From assembly GCF_015182315.1 (NCBI RefSeq), contig NZ_PRDL01000001.1, positions 1,488,001 to 1,552,000 on the forward strand: a stretch of 64,000 nt of DNA, written 5' to 3'. The notes below the pieces were generated by a model. That model ran no database searches, had not been told where the DNA came from, and saw nothing but the letters and a program-made list of their open reading frames with translations. The position numbers and the translations under genes are program-made. Positions 63,295 through 64,000 of the stretch are shown here, piece by piece; within the stretch, counting starts at the first letter, position 1, and each line of letters starts with the position of its first letter. This DNA comes from Cellvibrio polysaccharolyticus. Its GTDB lineage: Bacteria > Pseudomonadota > Gammaproteobacteria > Pseudomonadales > Cellvibrionaceae.

Positions 63295-64000
63295 TTACTG
63301 GTCGGAAGATTTGGATTCGTCGCGACGATTTTTCAGCAGCGACAGTACCACCGAGCCACCAATCAACAGGCCAACCACCGCCAGCGAAACGGCGATAGGG
63401 ATCTTGTAAATATCCAGCAACAACATTTTGGTACCAATAAAAATAAGCACCAGCGCCAGGCCATATTGCAGCAAGGAGAAGCGGTCAGCCATGTTGGCGA
63501 CCAGGAAATACATAGCCCGCAAACCAAGGATGGCGAAAATGTTGGAGGTCAGCAAAATAAACGGGTCGGTGGTGATGGCAAAAATCGCCGGGATGGAATC
63601 CACCGCAAAAATAATGTCTGAAAATTCTACCAGCACCAGCACAAAGAACAGCGGTGTTGCATAGCGTAAACCTTCTTTAACCACAAAAAAGCGTTCGCCA
63701 TCCAGTGAAGAGGTTACGCGCATTTTGCTGCGCAGCCAGCGGATCATGCGATTGTTATCGAGGTCCGGTTCTTCGTCATTACCGCGCAACATTTTAACGC
63801 CGGTAAACAGCAGGAAGGCGCCGAATAAATAAAGAATCCAGTGGAATTGGCTGATCAGCCATACGCCGGCGAAAATCATAATGGTGCGCATGATGATTGC
63901 GCCGAACACGCCATAAATCAGTACGCGTTTTTGCAGTTCCAGGGGAATGGCAAAGTAGGAAAAAATCATCAGCCAGACAAACACGTTATCAATAGCGAGT
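63295..64000 (-). CDS. TerC/Alx-family integral membrane protein, 5' end outside window
   Basis: The last 235 codons of a TerC-family gene are visible; the frame runs off the window end without a start. The sequence at the edge (LAIDNVFVWLMIFSYF) is the family membrane motif with the conserved Asp. A second such motif, VEFSDIIFAVDSIPAIFAIT, lies further on. Paired acidic residues in the membrane are thought to bind metal; Alx-type members export manganese. At least six helices are present, with a basic/acidic tail (KNRRDESKSSDQ). Confidence 0.9.
   Translation of the reverse strand, partial: LAIDNVFVWLMIFSYFAIPLELQKRVLIYGVFGAIIMRTIMIFAGVWLISQFHWILYLFGAFLLFTGVKMLRGNDEEPDLDNNRMIRWLRSKMRVTSSLDGERFFVVKEGLRYATPLFFVLVLVEFSDIIFAVDSIPAIFAITTDPFILLTSNIFAILGLRAMYFLVANMADRFSLLQYGLALVLIFIGTKMLLLDIYKIPIAVSLAVVGLLIGGSVVLSLLKNRRDESKSSDQ

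Overview
The window reads as a chromosomal segment of a cellulolytic gammaproteobacterium close to Cellvibrio/Saccharophagus (order Cellvibrionales). This is inferred from gene order shared with Pseudomonas and other gammaproteobacteria, combined with a cellobionate-phosphorolysis locus. Genes are tightly packed. I see no phage, insertion sequence, CRISPR array or rRNA; there is one tRNA.

Layout. 1-8.8 kb (+): cell-shape and envelope genes mreB-mreC-mreD, maf, rng and yhdP. 8.8-17 kb (-): yjgA, then the nitrogen-PTS/sigma-54/LPS block ptsO-rapZ-ptsN-hpf-rpoN-lptB-lptA-lptC-kdsC-kdsD. 17.4-21.8 kb (+): mlaC-ibaG-murA-hisG-hisD, without the usual mlaFED, mlaB and hisC. 21.8-25.7 kb: a DegS/AlgW protease and zapG (-), then an alpha/beta hydrolase and zapE (+). 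25.8-30.7 kb (+): rplM-rpsI, petA, a fused cytochrome b/c1 gene, sspA-sspB. 30.9-38.2 kb (+): a Yip1-like membrane protein, then pstS-pstC-pstA-pstB-phoU behind a good Pho box. 38.3-42.8 kb (+): GntR regulator, SDR sugar dehydrogenase, Na+/solute symporter and SMP-30 lactonase, an accessory sugar-oxidation cluster. 43-54.6 kb (+): carA-carB-greA, yhbY (-), ftsH-folP-glmM-tpiA-secG and tRNA-Leu(GAG); rlmE is missing between yhbY and ftsH. 54.7-64 kb: DTW-domain gene (+), type II NADH dehydrogenase (-), a Gfo/Idh/MocA oxidoreductase, a small lipoprotein and gluconokinase (-), a GPH-family symporter and cellobionic acid phosphorylase (+), and a TerC-family gene cut by the window end (-).

How they work together. 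Most of the window is core machinery: elongasome, LPS export, murein precursor synthesis, histidine, pyrimidine and folate synthesis, respiration, translation and phosphate uptake. The two accessory islands are catabolic. In one, the symporter, phosphorylase and gluconokinase would import cellobionate (the oxidised end product of LPMO attack on cellulose), split it into glucose 1-phosphate and gluconate, and phosphorylate the gluconate. In the other, the symporter, dehydrogenase and lactonase would import an aldose and oxidise it to its aldonate; the later steps must be encoded elsewhere.

The items most worth a second look are the petB-petC fusion, a 106-nt highly structured element between carA and carB, the likely non-canonical start of mreC, the pruned mla locus, and the cellobionate locus with its candidate operator.
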